Assembly (NCBI RefSeq): GCF_018408575.1
Contig: NZ_AP023418.1
Span: forward strand, 1,888,415 to 1,952,414
Reading direction: 5' to 3'
Length of the DNA: 64,000 bases
Origin: Vescimonas coprocola
Lineage (GTDB): Bacteria > Bacillota > Clostridia > Oscillospirales > Oscillospiraceae
In this document: positions 34,776-42,673 of the stretch, piece after piece
How positions within the stretch are numbered: position 1 is the first letter of the stretch
Layout of the letters: the number at the start of each line of letters is the position of its first letter
Notes under the pieces: generated by a model
Databases searched by the model: none
The model's input: only the letters and a program-made list of their open reading frames with translations
Told to the model about the DNA's origin: nothing
Translations under genes and position numbers: made by a program

Positions 34776-34811
34776 AAACCGCAAGGCCCGGAGGTCTTGC
34801 AGTCAGGCCAA

Positions 34812-34845
34812 GGGGCCGCAGGCATTTGCCTGCGGCCCCTTTTTT
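34812..34845 (+). terminator. Intrinsic terminator of the ctsR-clpC operon
   Basis: A perfect 13-bp stem GGGGCCGCAGGCA/TGCCTGCGGCCCC with a TT loop is followed by six T residues. Confidence 0.95.
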
Positions 34846-34897
34846 CATACAGGCACCGGCACTTACCGGCTGTGGCGGCGGAGACAGGTGAGATGCA

Positions 34898-34938
34898 AAG
34901 AGGGGAGCAAGCGAAGGCTTGCTCCCCTCTTGATTTTT
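34898..34938. terminator. Terminator downstream of pyk
   Basis: A 15-bp perfect stem (34898-34912 with 34917-34931) has a GAAG loop. It lies just past the pyk stop on the minus strand. It also faces plus-strand read-through from clpC and is followed on that strand by TGATTTTT, so it can act in both directions. Confidence 0.85.
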
Positions 34939-34943
34939 CTCTC

Positions 34944-36683
34944 TTACTGGGGCATGGTCTGCACCACGCCACGGGCGCAATCCACCGACACCCGGACGCC
35001 GTCCTCCAGACGGCGGGTGGCATCGCCCGCTCCCACCAGCACGGGCTTGCTCAGCAGCAGGCCCACCGTGGCGGCGTGGCACTCCGTGCTGCCCTCCTCG
35101 CAGATGATGGCGGCGGCATCCCGCAGATACGGCAGCAGTTCATTGGTGGTATATGGCACCACCAGCACGTCGCCGGCGTGGAACTTCTCCGCCACCTCCT
35201 CCACGCTGCGGCACACGCACAGCGGGCCGGAGGCCGTCCGGCTGCCTATGCCCACTGCATTCAGCAGCGACCCGCCCACCTGCTGGATACGGATCATGTT
35301 GGTGGTGCCGGAGATGCCCACCGGCACACCGGCGGTGATGACCACCAGATCGCCGTGGCGGATGAGGCCCGCCTTCTCTGCCGACTGCACCGCCAGTTCC
35401 ACCAGCTCGTCGGTGTTCTCGGCACGGGGCATGGTGATGGGCTCCACGCCCCAATACAGGGCCATCTGGCGCTGCACCTGCTCCTCCAGCAGCAGGGCCA
35501 CCACCGTGGTCTCCGGACGGAAGGAGCTGACCATCTGGGCGGTGATACCCGCCTGACTCACCGTCAGGATGGCATCGGCGCCAATGTCCTTGGCGGTGGT
35601 GCAGGCGGCATGAGCCGTGGCGGCGGTGATGTTCATGCGGTTGCGGCACCGCAGCCCCAGCAGCTTGGCATCGTCGATGTGGGATTCGGTTTTCCGGGCG
35701 ATGGCATCCATGGTCCGCACCGCCTCCACCGGATACCGGCCCGCCGCCGTCTCGCCGGAGAGCATGATGGCGCTGGTGCCGTCGTAGATGGCGTTGGCCA
35801 CGTCGGTGATCTCGGCACGGGTGGGCCGGGGGTTCTCGATCATGGAGTCCAGCATCTGGGTGGCAGTAATTACCGGCTTCCCGGCGGCCACGCACTGGGC
35901 GATCATATTCTTCTGGATGGCGGGGATCTCCGTGAAGTCGATCTCCACGCCCATGTCGCCCCGTGCCACCATGATGCCGTCCGCCGCCGCCAGGATCTCC
36001 GTCAGGTTATTGATGCCCTCCTGATTCTCGATCTTGGCGATGATGCGGATGCGGGACTTGCGGCTCTCCAGCAGCTTGCGGAGCTCCCGCACGTCGGCGG
36101 CGGAGCGGACAAAGCTGGCAGCGATGAAGTCAAAGCCCTCCTCCATGCCGAAGAGGATATCCTCACGATCCTGCTGGCTCATATAGGGCATGGACAGGGA
36201 CACGCCGGGGACGTTGACCCCCTTGTGATCCTTCATGACGCCGCCGTTTTCCACCCGGCAGCGGATGGCGGAGGCGGTGGTGGAGAGCACCGTCAGCCGA
36301 ACCAGACCGTCATCTAACAGGATGGTGTCCCCGGCCTTGACGTCCTGCGGCAGCTCGGCGTAGGTAACAGCGCAGCGGGTGGCGTCACCCTCCACGTCCT
36401 CCACCGTCAGGGTGAACTCCTGCCCCTCCTGCAGGGTCACGGAGCCGCCGGCAAAGTTCTTCAGCCGCACCTCCGGGCCTTTGGTATCCAGCATAGCCGC
36501 CACCGGCAGGCCTAACTCCTTCCGCAGGGCCTTCACCTGCTCCAGCCGGGCCTTGTGCTCCGGGTGGGTGCCGTGGGAGAAGTTGAAGCGGGCCACGTTC
36601 ATGCCCGCCAGCATCATCTCCCGCAGCACGCCCTCGCCGTCGGTGGCGGGGCCCAGTGTGCAGACGATTTTTGTCTTTCTCAT
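34944..36683 (-). CDS. pyk: Pyruvate kinase with C-terminal PEP-utiliser-like domain
   Basis: This 579-residue glycolytic enzyme converts phosphoenolpyruvate and ADP to pyruvate and ATP. The catalytic barrel shows MRKTKIVCTLGPATDGEGVL, NFSHGTHPEH, the lysine/metal segment IRIIAKIENQEGINN and the signature ARGDMGVEI. The last ~100 residues form the extra domain known in Geobacillus and Bacillus pyruvate kinases, with a STECHAATVG motif like the phosphohistidine loop of PEP synthases. It is monocistronic with its own promoter. Confidence 0.97.
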   Translation of the reverse strand: MRKTKIVCTLGPATDGEGVLREMMLAGMNVARFNFSHGTHPEHKARLEQVKALRKELGLPVAAMLDTKGPEVRLKNFAGGSVTLQEGQEFTLTVEDVEGDATRCAVTYAELPQDVKAGDTILLDDGLVRLTVLSTTASAIRCRVENGGVMKDHKGVNVPGVSLSMPYMSQQDREDILFGMEEGFDFIAASFVRSAADVRELRKLLESRKSRIRIIAKIENQEGINNLTEILAAADGIMVARGDMGVEIDFTEIPAIQKNMIAQCVAAGKPVITATQMLDSMIENPRPTRAEITDVANAIYDGTSAIMLSGETAAGRYPVEAVRTMDAIARKTESHIDDAKLLGLRCRNRMNITAATAHAACTTAKDIGADAILTVSQAGITAQMVSSFRPETTVVALLLEEQVQRQMALYWGVEPITMPRAENTDELVELAVQSAEKAGLIRHGDLVVITAGVPVGISGTTNMIRIQQVGGSLLNAVGIGSRTASGPLCVCRSVEEVAEKFHAGDVLVVPYTTNELLPYLRDAAAIICEEGSTECHAATVGLLLSKPVLVGAGDATRRLEDGVRVSVDCARGVVQTMPQ

Positions 36684-36731
36684 GATATATCCTCCTCTCC
36701 GGGGCCGTGGCTCCGGTTTCTCTTCGGGCCT

Positions 36732-36760
36732 ATTCTACCAAACTTTTCCGCCGGGAACAA
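36732..36760 (-). promoter_or_regulatory. Sigma-A promoter of pyk
   Basis: On the minus strand the -35 TTGTTC (36755-36760) and -10 TAGAAT (36732-36737) are 17 bases apart, with a TGG extension before the -10. It lies about 50 bases upstream of the pyk ATG. Confidence 0.65.
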
Positions 36761-36867
36761 GGCTGCCGGGTTGGGACAGCGCATACTTTAAGGAAACTTT
36801 TCGGCATTTTTAGCTCTCTTGACGATATCTACATGAAAATTTATTCCGCATTTTGTGAATAAAAGCA

Positions 36868-36897
36868 TTGACATATGGTCGTCTGCTGTGCTAAAGT
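36868..36897 (+). promoter_or_regulatory. Sigma-A promoter of the aromatic leader peptide/ABC transporter unit
   Basis: The -35 TTGACA (36868-36873) and -10 TAAAGT (36892-36897) have an 18-base spacer. An inverted repeat TTTATTC-N10-GAATAAA (36840-36863) lies immediately upstream and could be an operator. Confidence 0.75.
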
Positions 36898-36931
36898 ACA
36901 GACAAGATTTTTGAAAGGAGCAAAATCGGGT

Positions 36932-37039
36932 ATGAAGTTCGCCGCATCTGCAAATCTGTATTTTGGATATTCCTACTTTTACTTTTATTTTGCAAAAGTA
37001 AAAGCGATTTGTGATGCCCAGCAGCGAAAAAGTGCTTGA
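36932..37039 (+). CDS. Tyr/Phe-rich leader peptide (putative attenuator peptide)
   Basis: This 35-codon frame has AGGAG 11 bases before its ATG. Residues 10-20 read YFGYSYFYFYF, that is five tyrosines and four phenylalanines in eleven codons, far above chance and like the leader peptides of phe and trp operons. The Tyr/Phe codons overlap the 5' arm of a perfect 11-bp hairpin (36976-36986 with 36994-37004). An intrinsic terminator follows 40 bases after the stop codon and the transporter genes come next. The peptide probably has no function beyond sensing charged tRNA-Tyr and tRNA-Phe. Confidence 0.75.
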   Translation: MKFAASANLYFGYSYFYFYFAKVKAICDAQQRKSA

Positions 37040-37079
37040 TACCGATTTTCTACTTTTGAAAACAAACCGTATCGAGAGA

Positions 37080-37118
37080 CGCCGTTCGGATCACATATCC
37101 GGGCGGCGATTTTATTTT
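37080..37118 (+). terminator. Conditional terminator (attenuator) upstream of the ABC transporter operon
   Basis: A 12-bp stem with two G-U pairs (37080-37091 with 37097-37108) and a 5-base loop is followed by ATTTTATTTT. It lies between the leader peptide and the substrate-binding protein gene, so transcription must pass it to express the transporter. Upstream, AAAAGTA (36994-37000) can alternatively pair with TACTTTT (37051-37057), and CTTGATAC (37035-37042) with GTATCGAG (37069-37076). The exact switching pair is not resolved. Confidence 0.75.
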
Positions 37119-37168
37119 CCGTCCGGGCCGGAGGAATCTCCCACATCCAGATTCAGGAGGAATTTGTC

Positions 37169-38170
37169 ATGAAAAAGAAACGTTCTCTTTGCGCCGCCCT
37201 GCTGGCGGGACTGATGGTGACGGCGGTATGCCTCACCGGCTGCGGTAAAAAAGCCGACGACAACGCCGGCGGAGGCAGCAGCGATCCCGACAAGGTCTAT
37301 CAGGTGGGCGTGTGCCAGCTGACCCAGCACGATGCGCTGGACGCCGCTACACAGGGCTTCGTGGATGCCCTGAATACCATTCTCGGAAGTGAGCACGTCA
37401 ACATCGACGTGCAGGTGGCCTCCGGCGACAGCACCACCTGCACCCCCATCGTCAACTCCTTCGTCAACAAGAAGGTAGACCTCATCATGGCCAACGCCAC
37501 CCCGGCCCTGCAGGCAGCCTATAACGCCACCACCTCCATTCCCATTCTCGGCACCTCCGTTACGGAGTACGGCGTGGCACTGGGGCTCTCCGACTTCAGC
37601 GGCACCGTGGGCGGCAACATCAGCGGCACCTCCGATCTGGCGCCCCTGACGGAGCAGGCGGACATGATCCTGGAGCTGGTGCCGCAGGCCAAGACTGTGG
37701 GACTGCTATACTGCTCCGCCGAGCCCAACTCCGAATATCAGGTGAAGGTGGTGGAGGACTACCTCTCCAATAAGGGCCTCGCCTGCACCCGCTACTCCTT
37801 CAGCGACAGCAATGACGTGGCCGCCGTCACCACCAAGGCCGCCGCAGACAGCGACGTCATCTACATCCCCACCGACAACACCGCCGCCTCCTGCACTGAG
37901 ACCATCGGCAGCATCGTCCGCTCCGCCAAGACCCCCGTTGTGGCCGGCGAGCAGGGTATCTGCGCCGGCTGCGGCATTGCCACCCTCTCCATCAGCTACT
38001 ACGATCTGGGCTACAAGACCGGCGAAATGGCCGCTCAGATCCTCAAGGGCGAGGCGGATATCTCCCAGATGCCCATTGAATACGCCAATGCCTCCAAGCT
38101 CTACAACCCCACTATGTGCCAGGAGCTGGGCATCACCGTGCCGGAGGGCTACACCGCTCTGGAGGGCTGA
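37169..38170 (+). CDS. ABC transporter substrate-binding lipoprotein, TrpX-like
   Basis: This is a 333-residue extracytoplasmic binding protein. A lipoprotein signal peptide ends at the lipobox LTGC with the lipidated Cys25. The body (VYQVGVCQLTQHDALDAATQ onward) belongs to the ABC-substrate-binding family used by the trpXYZ-type transporters of streptococci and clostridia, which carry tryptophan or other aromatic amino acids. The Tyr/Phe leader upstream suggests tyrosine and/or phenylalanine as substrate here (inference). AGGAGG precedes the ATG. Confidence 0.85.
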   Translation: MKKKRSLCAALLAGLMVTAVCLTGCGKKADDNAGGGSSDPDKVYQVGVCQLTQHDALDAATQGFVDALNTILGSEHVNIDVQVASGDSTTCTPIVNSFVNKKVDLIMANATPALQAAYNATTSIPILGTSVTEYGVALGLSDFSGTVGGNISGTSDLAPLTEQADMILELVPQAKTVGLLYCSAEPNSEYQVKVVEDYLSNKGLACTRYSFSDSNDVAAVTTKAAADSDVIYIPTDNTAASCTETIGSIVRSAKTPVVAGEQGICAGCGIATLSISYYDLGYKTGEMAAQILKGEADISQMPIEYANASKLYNPTMCQELGITVPEGYTALEG

Positions 38171-38217
38171 AGCACTCCCTGAGAAAACAGGAATCGGAAA
38201 AGGAAGGAAATATAAAT

Positions 38218-39120
38218 ATGATCGATCTGCTGAGTTCCCTGCCGGGTGCCGTAGCCCAAGGCCTCATCTGGGGCATAATGGCGGTGGGCGTTTACATCAC
38301 CTACAAGCTGCTGGACATCGCCGATCTGACGGTGGACGGCTCCATCTGTACCGGTGCGGCGGTCTGCACCATGATGCTGCTGAGCGGCCGGAGCCTGTGG
38401 CTGGCGGTGCTGTGCGCCGTGGCGGCGGGCCTGCTGGCCGGGGTCGTGACAGGCCTGCTGCATATCTGGCTGGGCATCCCCCCCATTCTGGCAGGCATCC
38501 TGACCCAGATGACCCTGTGGTCCGTGAACCTGAAGATCATGGGCAAGGCCAATCAGGGCCTGTCCGTCCGGGACAACCACGTCCTTCTCAGCCAGATGGA
38601 CGTCCCCGGTGCGCTGGTGGTGCTGGCCATTGCCGCCGTGCTGGTGGTGGCGGTGCTGTACCTGTTCTTCGGCACGGAGCTGGGCTGCGGCATCCGGGCC
38701 ACCGGCTGCAACCCCGTCATGAGCCGGGCGCAGGGCATCAACACCGATCTCAGCAAGGTCATCGGGCTGTCCCTCTCCAACGGGCTGGTGGCCCTGTCCG
38801 GGGCGCTGCTGTGCCAGTATCAGGGCTATGCCGATATCAATATGGGCCGGGGCGCCGTGGTCATCGGTCTGGCGGCAGTGGTCATCGGGGAGGCGGTGGT
38901 CAAGCACATTTCCCCCAACTTCGCTGTCCGGCTCACCGGCGTACTGGTGGGCGCCGTTATCTACTATCTGGTGTATCAGGTCATCATCTTCGTGGGCTTC
39001 GACACCGATCTGCTGAAAATGTTCTCGGCGCTGGTGGTGGCCGCCTTTTTGGGCGTGCCGTATGTGAAGAAGCAGCTGGCCCGGAAACACCATGTCAAAG
39101 GAGGGATCCGTCATGCTTGA
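38218..39120 (+). CDS. ABC transporter permease, TrpY-like
   Basis: This 300-residue integral membrane protein of the branched-chain-type permease family has about eight hydrophobic helices. The start at MIDLLSSLPGAVAQGLIWGI follows GGAAGG. It contains the family segments GVYITYKLLDIADLTVDGS and FGTELGCGIRATGCNPVMSR. It overlaps the ATPase gene by 8 bases. Confidence 0.88.
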   Translation: MIDLLSSLPGAVAQGLIWGIMAVGVYITYKLLDIADLTVDGSICTGAAVCTMMLLSGRSLWLAVLCAVAAGLLAGVVTGLLHIWLGIPPILAGILTQMTLWSVNLKIMGKANQGLSVRDNHVLLSQMDVPGALVVLAIAAVLVVAVLYLFFGTELGCGIRATGCNPVMSRAQGINTDLSKVIGLSLSNGLVALSGALLCQYQGYADINMGRGAVVIGLAAVVIGEAVVKHISPNFAVRLTGVLVGAVIYYLVYQVIIFVGFDTDLLKMFSALVVAAFLGVPYVKKQLARKHHVKGGIRHA

Positions 39121-39907
39121 AATGCGCCATGTGACCAAGATCTTCAATCCCGGTACCGTGGACGAAAAAATTGCTCTTAATGACCTGTCCTTCACCCTCA
39201 ACGACGGGGACTTCGTCACCGTCATCGGCGGCAACGGCGCCGGGAAGAGCACCATGCAGAACGCCATCTGCGGCACGTGGCTGCCGGATGCGGGGGAGAT
39301 CCTTCTGGATGGGATCGACCTCTCCTCCCTGTCGGAGCATCAGCGGGCCAAGTATCTAGGCCGGGTGTATCAGGACCCCATGACCGGCACCGCCGCCGGG
39401 ATGCAGATCGAGGAGAATCTGGCTTTGGCGGCCCGCCGCGGCCTGCGGCGCACCCTGCGGCCCGGCATCCGCAAAGCGGAACGGGAGGAGTACCGGCAGC
39501 GGCTTCAGGAGCTGGGGCTGGGGCTGGACACCCGTCTTTCGGCCAAGGTAGGCACCCTCTCCGGCGGCCAGCGGCAGGCGCTGACGCTGCTGATGGCCAC
39601 CCTCCGTAAGCCGAAACTGCTGCTGCTGGACGAGCATACGGCGGCGCTGGACCCCAAGACCGCCGCCAAGGTCATGGAGCTGACGGAGCGGATGGTGACG
39701 GAGGAGAAGCTCTCCACCCTGATGATCACCCACAATATGCGGGACGCCATCCGCTACGGAAACCGCCTTATCATGCTCCACGCCGGGCGCATCATTCTGG
39801 ATATCTCCGGTCAGGAGAAGAAGGATCTCACCGTGCCGGAGCTGCTGGAGATGTTCGCCCGTGCCAGCGGCAACGAGTTCTCCGGCGACCGGGCCATTCT
39901 GGCGTAA
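39113..39907 (+). CDS. ABC transporter ATP-binding protein, TrpZ-like
   Basis: This is a 264-residue nucleotide-binding subunit. Walker A is GGNGAGKST, the signature is LSGGQRQALTLLMA, Walker B is LLLLDEHTAALD and the switch His lies in MITHNMRDA. The first in-frame start lies inside the permease gene; the ATG giving MLEMRHVTKIFN has AAAGGAGG upstream. It completes a three-gene importer. Confidence 0.92.
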   Translation: MLEMRHVTKIFNPGTVDEKIALNDLSFTLNDGDFVTVIGGNGAGKSTMQNAICGTWLPDAGEILLDGIDLSSLSEHQRAKYLGRVYQDPMTGTAAGMQIEENLALAARRGLRRTLRPGIRKAEREEYRQRLQELGLGLDTRLSAKVGTLSGGQRQALTLLMATLRKPKLLLLDEHTAALDPKTAAKVMELTERMVTEEKLSTLMITHNMRDAIRYGNRLIMLHAGRIILDISGQEKKDLTVPELLEMFARASGNEFSGDRAILA

Positions 39908-39967
39908 AGCCGCTTTCCTCACCCTCTACTTCTTCCGGCACTGCCGGGAGACTTCCTTCCTTTATTA

Positions 39968-40012
39968 CCCAGCAAGGCCCCGCCGAAAAGGCGGGGCCTT
40001 GCTGGGTATTTT
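39968..40012 (+). terminator. Terminator of the ABC transporter operon
   Basis: A perfect 17-bp stem (39968-39984 with 39990-40006), with a GAAAA loop and TATTTT tail, ends the operon. Confidence 0.95.
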
Positions 40013-40048
40013 CGTATATTCGTATATGTATATGGAATGTATGTGTAG

Positions 40049-40091
40049 AATATAGAAAGGGCGAGGGCGTGGTCAGGCCACATCCTCGCCC
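40049..40091 (-). terminator. Terminator downstream of rluD
   Basis: On the minus strand, GGGCGAGG and CCTCGCCC (40059-40091) enclose an inner GTGG/CCAC stem and are followed by TTTCTATATT. Confidence 0.75.
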
Positions 40092-40104
40092 GGCGTGCTT
40101 GCTC

Positions 40105-41022
40105 TCAGGTGCGCTTTTGCAGCTTTACCAGCATCCGCTCAAACTCCTCCGGCCGGGGGCAGGTGAGCTCCACTGGGCAGCCGGTATGGGGATGGAGAAA
40201 GCGCAGGCCCGTGGCGTGGAGACACTGGCCCGTCAGACCCGGCACGGGCTTCTTATTGCCGTACACGGTGTCCCCCAGAATGGGATGGCCGATATAAGCC
40301 AAATGGACCCGGATCTGGTGGGTACGGCCCGTCTCCAGCCGGCAGCGCAGGTGGGTGACACCGGGATACCGGGCCAGCACCTCCCAATGGGTGACGGCGG
40401 GACGTCCGCCGGCCACCACCGCCATCTTCTTGCGGTCGCTGCGGCTGCGGCCGATAGGGGCGTTTACGGTGCCGCTGTCCTGCCGGAAGTTCCCCACCGC
40501 CAAACACTCATAGGTACGGGCCAGCGTATGATCCGCCAGCTGGGCCGCCAGTGCCAGATGGGCGGCGTCGTTTTTGGCGGCGATGATCAGGCCGCTGGTG
40601 TCCCGGTCGATGCGGTGGACGATGCCGGGACGCTTCTCGCCGCCGATACCGGAGAGGGAGTCCCCGCAGTGGTGCAGCAGGGCGTTGACCAGCGTGCCGT
40701 CCGGATGGCCCGGCGCCGGATGCACCACCATGCCTACGGGCTTATTCACCACGATGACGTCCTCGTCCTCGTAGACCACGTCCAGCGGGATATCCTGCGG
40801 GACGGCCTCCGGCTCCTCTGCCTCCGGCAGCGTCACGCACAGCTCCTCCCCACCGGCGATGCGGTAGCTTTTGCCGGGGACGGCGCCATCACAGGTGACG
40901 CAGCCCTCCGCCAGCAGCCTTGCGGCGGCGGAGCGGGTCAGGCCCTCCACCCGCCGGGACAGGAAGCTGTCCAGTCGGGTGCCGGTATCCTCCTCAAGAG
41001 GGGTCAGACGGATCGTGTGCAT
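40105..41022 (-). CDS. RluA-family pseudouridine synthase (RluD-like)
   Basis: This 305-residue enzyme isomerises uridines in 23S rRNA. The N-terminal S4 domain (LDSFLSRRVEGLTRSAAARL) is followed by the catalytic domain with the active-site aspartate in HRIDRDTSGLIIAAKN and the C-terminal GRTHQIRVHLAYIGHPILGD. The S4 domain indicates the RluD/YlyB group; the exact target is not determined. It overlaps lspA by 29 bases and has its own AAGGAG. Confidence 0.93.
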   Translation of the reverse strand: MHTIRLTPLEEDTGTRLDSFLSRRVEGLTRSAAARLLAEGCVTCDGAVPGKSYRIAGGEELCVTLPEAEEPEAVPQDIPLDVVYEDEDVIVVNKPVGMVVHPAPGHPDGTLVNALLHHCGDSLSGIGGEKRPGIVHRIDRDTSGLIIAAKNDAAHLALAAQLADHTLARTYECLAVGNFRQDSGTVNAPIGRSRSDRKKMAVVAGGRPAVTHWEVLARYPGVTHLRCRLETGRTHQIRVHLAYIGHPILGDTVYGNKKPVPGLTGQCLHATGLRFLHPHTGCPVELTCPRPEEFERMLVKLQKRT

Positions 41023-41491
41023 GGTCAGACTCCTTCTTTTTCTTGTCGTATTTTTCGTAGAGGAACAGGTAGTATATCCCGCCCAGAATGGCTCCCACCA
41101 CCACGCAGCAGTCCGCCAGATTGAACACCGGGTAGCTGAACAGCTGCAAGTCGAACATATCCACCACGTAGCCGTGGACGATGCGGTCGATGATGTTGCC
41201 GATGCCCCCTGACAGGATCAGGGTGCAGGCGGTGACGCCCGTCCAGTGACGCACCACCTTTTTGATGAGCAGCAGCGCCACCACCGCCAGCAGCACCGCC
41301 GTGAACACCACCAGCAGCACCGTCCGGCCGGAGAAGCTGGACCATGCCGCCCCGTAGTTATGCAGCCGGGTCAGCTGCATGAAGCCCGGCAGGAACGGCG
41401 CCGACTCCCCCACGGCCAAGTGGGTCACCACCCAATATTTCAGTATCTGGTCGCCGGCCAGCAGCACGGCGCCAAGGATCGCATACCACAT
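40994..41491 (-). CDS. lspA: Lipoprotein signal peptidase (signal peptidase II)
   Basis: This 165-residue membrane aspartyl protease cleaves prolipoproteins after lipidation. Four hydrophobic spans are visible. The catalytic aspartates lie in GGIGNIIDRIVHGYVVDMF and FNLADCCVVVG. The start is at MWYAILGAVLLAGDQ with AAGGAG upstream, although the frame extends further. The C-terminal end overlaps the start of the pseudouridine synthase, and this pair order is common in Firmicutes. The charged tail is longer than usual. Confidence 0.94.
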   Translation of the reverse strand: MWYAILGAVLLAGDQILKYWVVTHLAVGESAPFLPGFMQLTRLHNYGAAWSSFSGRTVLLVVFTAVLLAVVALLLIKKVVRHWTGVTACTLILSGGIGNIIDRIVHGYVVDMFDLQLFSYPVFNLADCCVVVGAILGGIYYLFLYEKYDKKKKESDHAHDPSDPS

Positions 41492-41530
41492 AATGTACTC
41501 CTTCTGCACATGGATTTTGGCTATGGGTTT

Positions 41531-41559
41531 ATTGTACCCTATCGGCGGCGGGTTTGCAA
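41531..41559 (-). promoter_or_regulatory. Sigma-A promoter of lspA-rluD
   Basis: On the minus strand the -35 TTGCAA (41554-41559) and -10 TACAAT (41531-41536) are 17 bases apart. The -35 box lies within a GC-rich inverted repeat (CGGCGG.../...CCGCCG). Confidence 0.65.
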
Positions 41560-41632
41560 CCGCCGACTTGTAAACACTATGCAGGAGATGCCACTGATTT
41601 TTAACCGCACTGTCACCGGTTTGTAAATGTTT

Positions 41633-41651
41633 TTCATCATTTCGTGATGAA
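41633..41651 (+). promoter_or_regulatory. Palindrome upstream of the lipoprotein gene
   Basis: TTCATCA-N5-TGATGAA is a perfect 7-bp inverted repeat, 70 bases upstream of the lipoprotein start, next to an A/T-rich TATGAT that may be a -10. It is a possible operator; no regulator is identified. Confidence 0.4.
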
Positions 41652-41721
41652 TCTGTCCAGAAAATTCGGTATGATAAAATCGTAAAGCAAACCAATGTGC
41701 ATCCGGAAGAAAGGAGCTGCC

Positions 41722-42396
41722 ATGAAAAGGCTTTGTGCGATCCTGCTGGGACTGATGATGCTGGCGGGCCTGTGTGCCTGCGGACGGAGAACCTCTCCCG
41801 CACCTGCTCCCAAAACGCCGGAGCCTGTCACGGTCATCACTCCGGCGCAGCCCACCCCTTCGGAGGCGGAGGTGGTTCCCGTTTCCTCCCCCGATGGCAC
41901 CACACCGCTGACGGCGGAGGAGCTGAACTGGTTCGGCCGGTGCTTCTTCAACGTGGTCCCCGGCTGGGGCCCCAACCGGTTTCTGAGCTGCGCCTATGCC
42001 CGGCCGGAGGATATGGATCTGGCGGCGGTGCTGGCCTGCGGGCCGGAGGGCGGCTGGAACGTCACCTCTCAGGAGCGGGACATGATCGCCGCCGGGGGGA
42101 CGGACAGCGTGGTCCGCATCCCGCTGGAGCAGGCGCAGGAGCTGATGCTGCGCTACACGGGGCTGGCCCTGTCCGACACCCAGGGCGTGGGGCTGGACAG
42201 CCTGCGCTACCTCTCGGAATACAATGCCTACTACCGGGTGGGCAGCGAGGCGGAGGCTGCCTACTGCCGCATCCTCTCCGGATGGCACACGGCGGACGGG
42301 CTGACGGTATTGCAGTATGACGGCGGCACCGTGACCCTGCGGCAGCTGGATGGCCGGTGGGTGTTCGTATCCAACGTGCCGGGCCGCAGCGCATAA
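41722..42396 (+). CDS. Putative lipoprotein, unknown function
   Basis: This 224-residue protein has a lipoprotein signal peptide (MKRLCAILLGLMMLAGLCAC, Cys20 the probable lipidation site). A proline/threonine-rich linker (about 25-60) is followed by a folded domain (LTAEELNWFGRCFFNVVPGW to QLDGRWVFVSN). No family is recognised. AAAGGAG precedes the ATG chosen; nine upstream codons are in frame without a ribosome binding site. It stands alone, with a strong terminator behind it. Confidence 0.7.
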   Translation: MKRLCAILLGLMMLAGLCACGRRTSPAPAPKTPEPVTVITPAQPTPSEAEVVPVSSPDGTTPLTAEELNWFGRCFFNVVPGWGPNRFLSCAYARPEDMDLAAVLACGPEGGWNVTSQERDMIAAGGTDSVVRIPLEQAQELMLRYTGLALSDTQGVGLDSLRYLSEYNAYYRVGSEAEAAYCRILSGWHTADGLTVLQYDGGTVTLRQLDGRWVFVSNVPGRSA

Positions 42397-42432
42397 AAAG
42401 GTCTTACTCTTCCCTCTCATTCTCTCATAGGC

Positions 42433-42477
42433 GGAAGCAGCTGGACGGGTTCCCGTCCGGCTGCTTCCGTTATTTTT
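42433..42477 (+). terminator. Terminator after the lipoprotein gene
   Basis: A 17-bp stem with one G-T pair (42433-42449 with 42452-42468) is followed by GTTATTTTT. Confidence 0.9.
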
Positions 42478-42586
42478 GCTATTCCCCGGCTCCGTTTATT
42501 TTTTCTGCTCCCCGGCCTCGCAGTAAAACAGGATCTCCGCCCTCTGCAAGGAGCGGCAGTTTTTTGGATTTTTTCGTCGGGATTTC

Positions 42587-42615
42587 TTGTGCCGGGGGGA
42601 GAAATATGGTATACT
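42587..42615 (+). promoter_or_regulatory. Sigma-A promoter of miaB
   Basis: The -35 TTGTGC (42587-42592) and -10 TATACT (42610-42615) are 17 bases apart, about 58 bases upstream of the miaB start. Confidence 0.65.
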
Positions 42616-42673
42616 AACGTGATAAATATGGAAGATAGCGCCCCGATATCCCACCGGGGCGGGGAGGTACCCA

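Noticed and set aside
36898-37168. T-box riboswitch upstream of the ABC transporter
   Set aside because: The conserved T-box sequence and specifier-loop layout are missing, and a translated Tyr/Phe-rich ORF with a terminator explains the region better.
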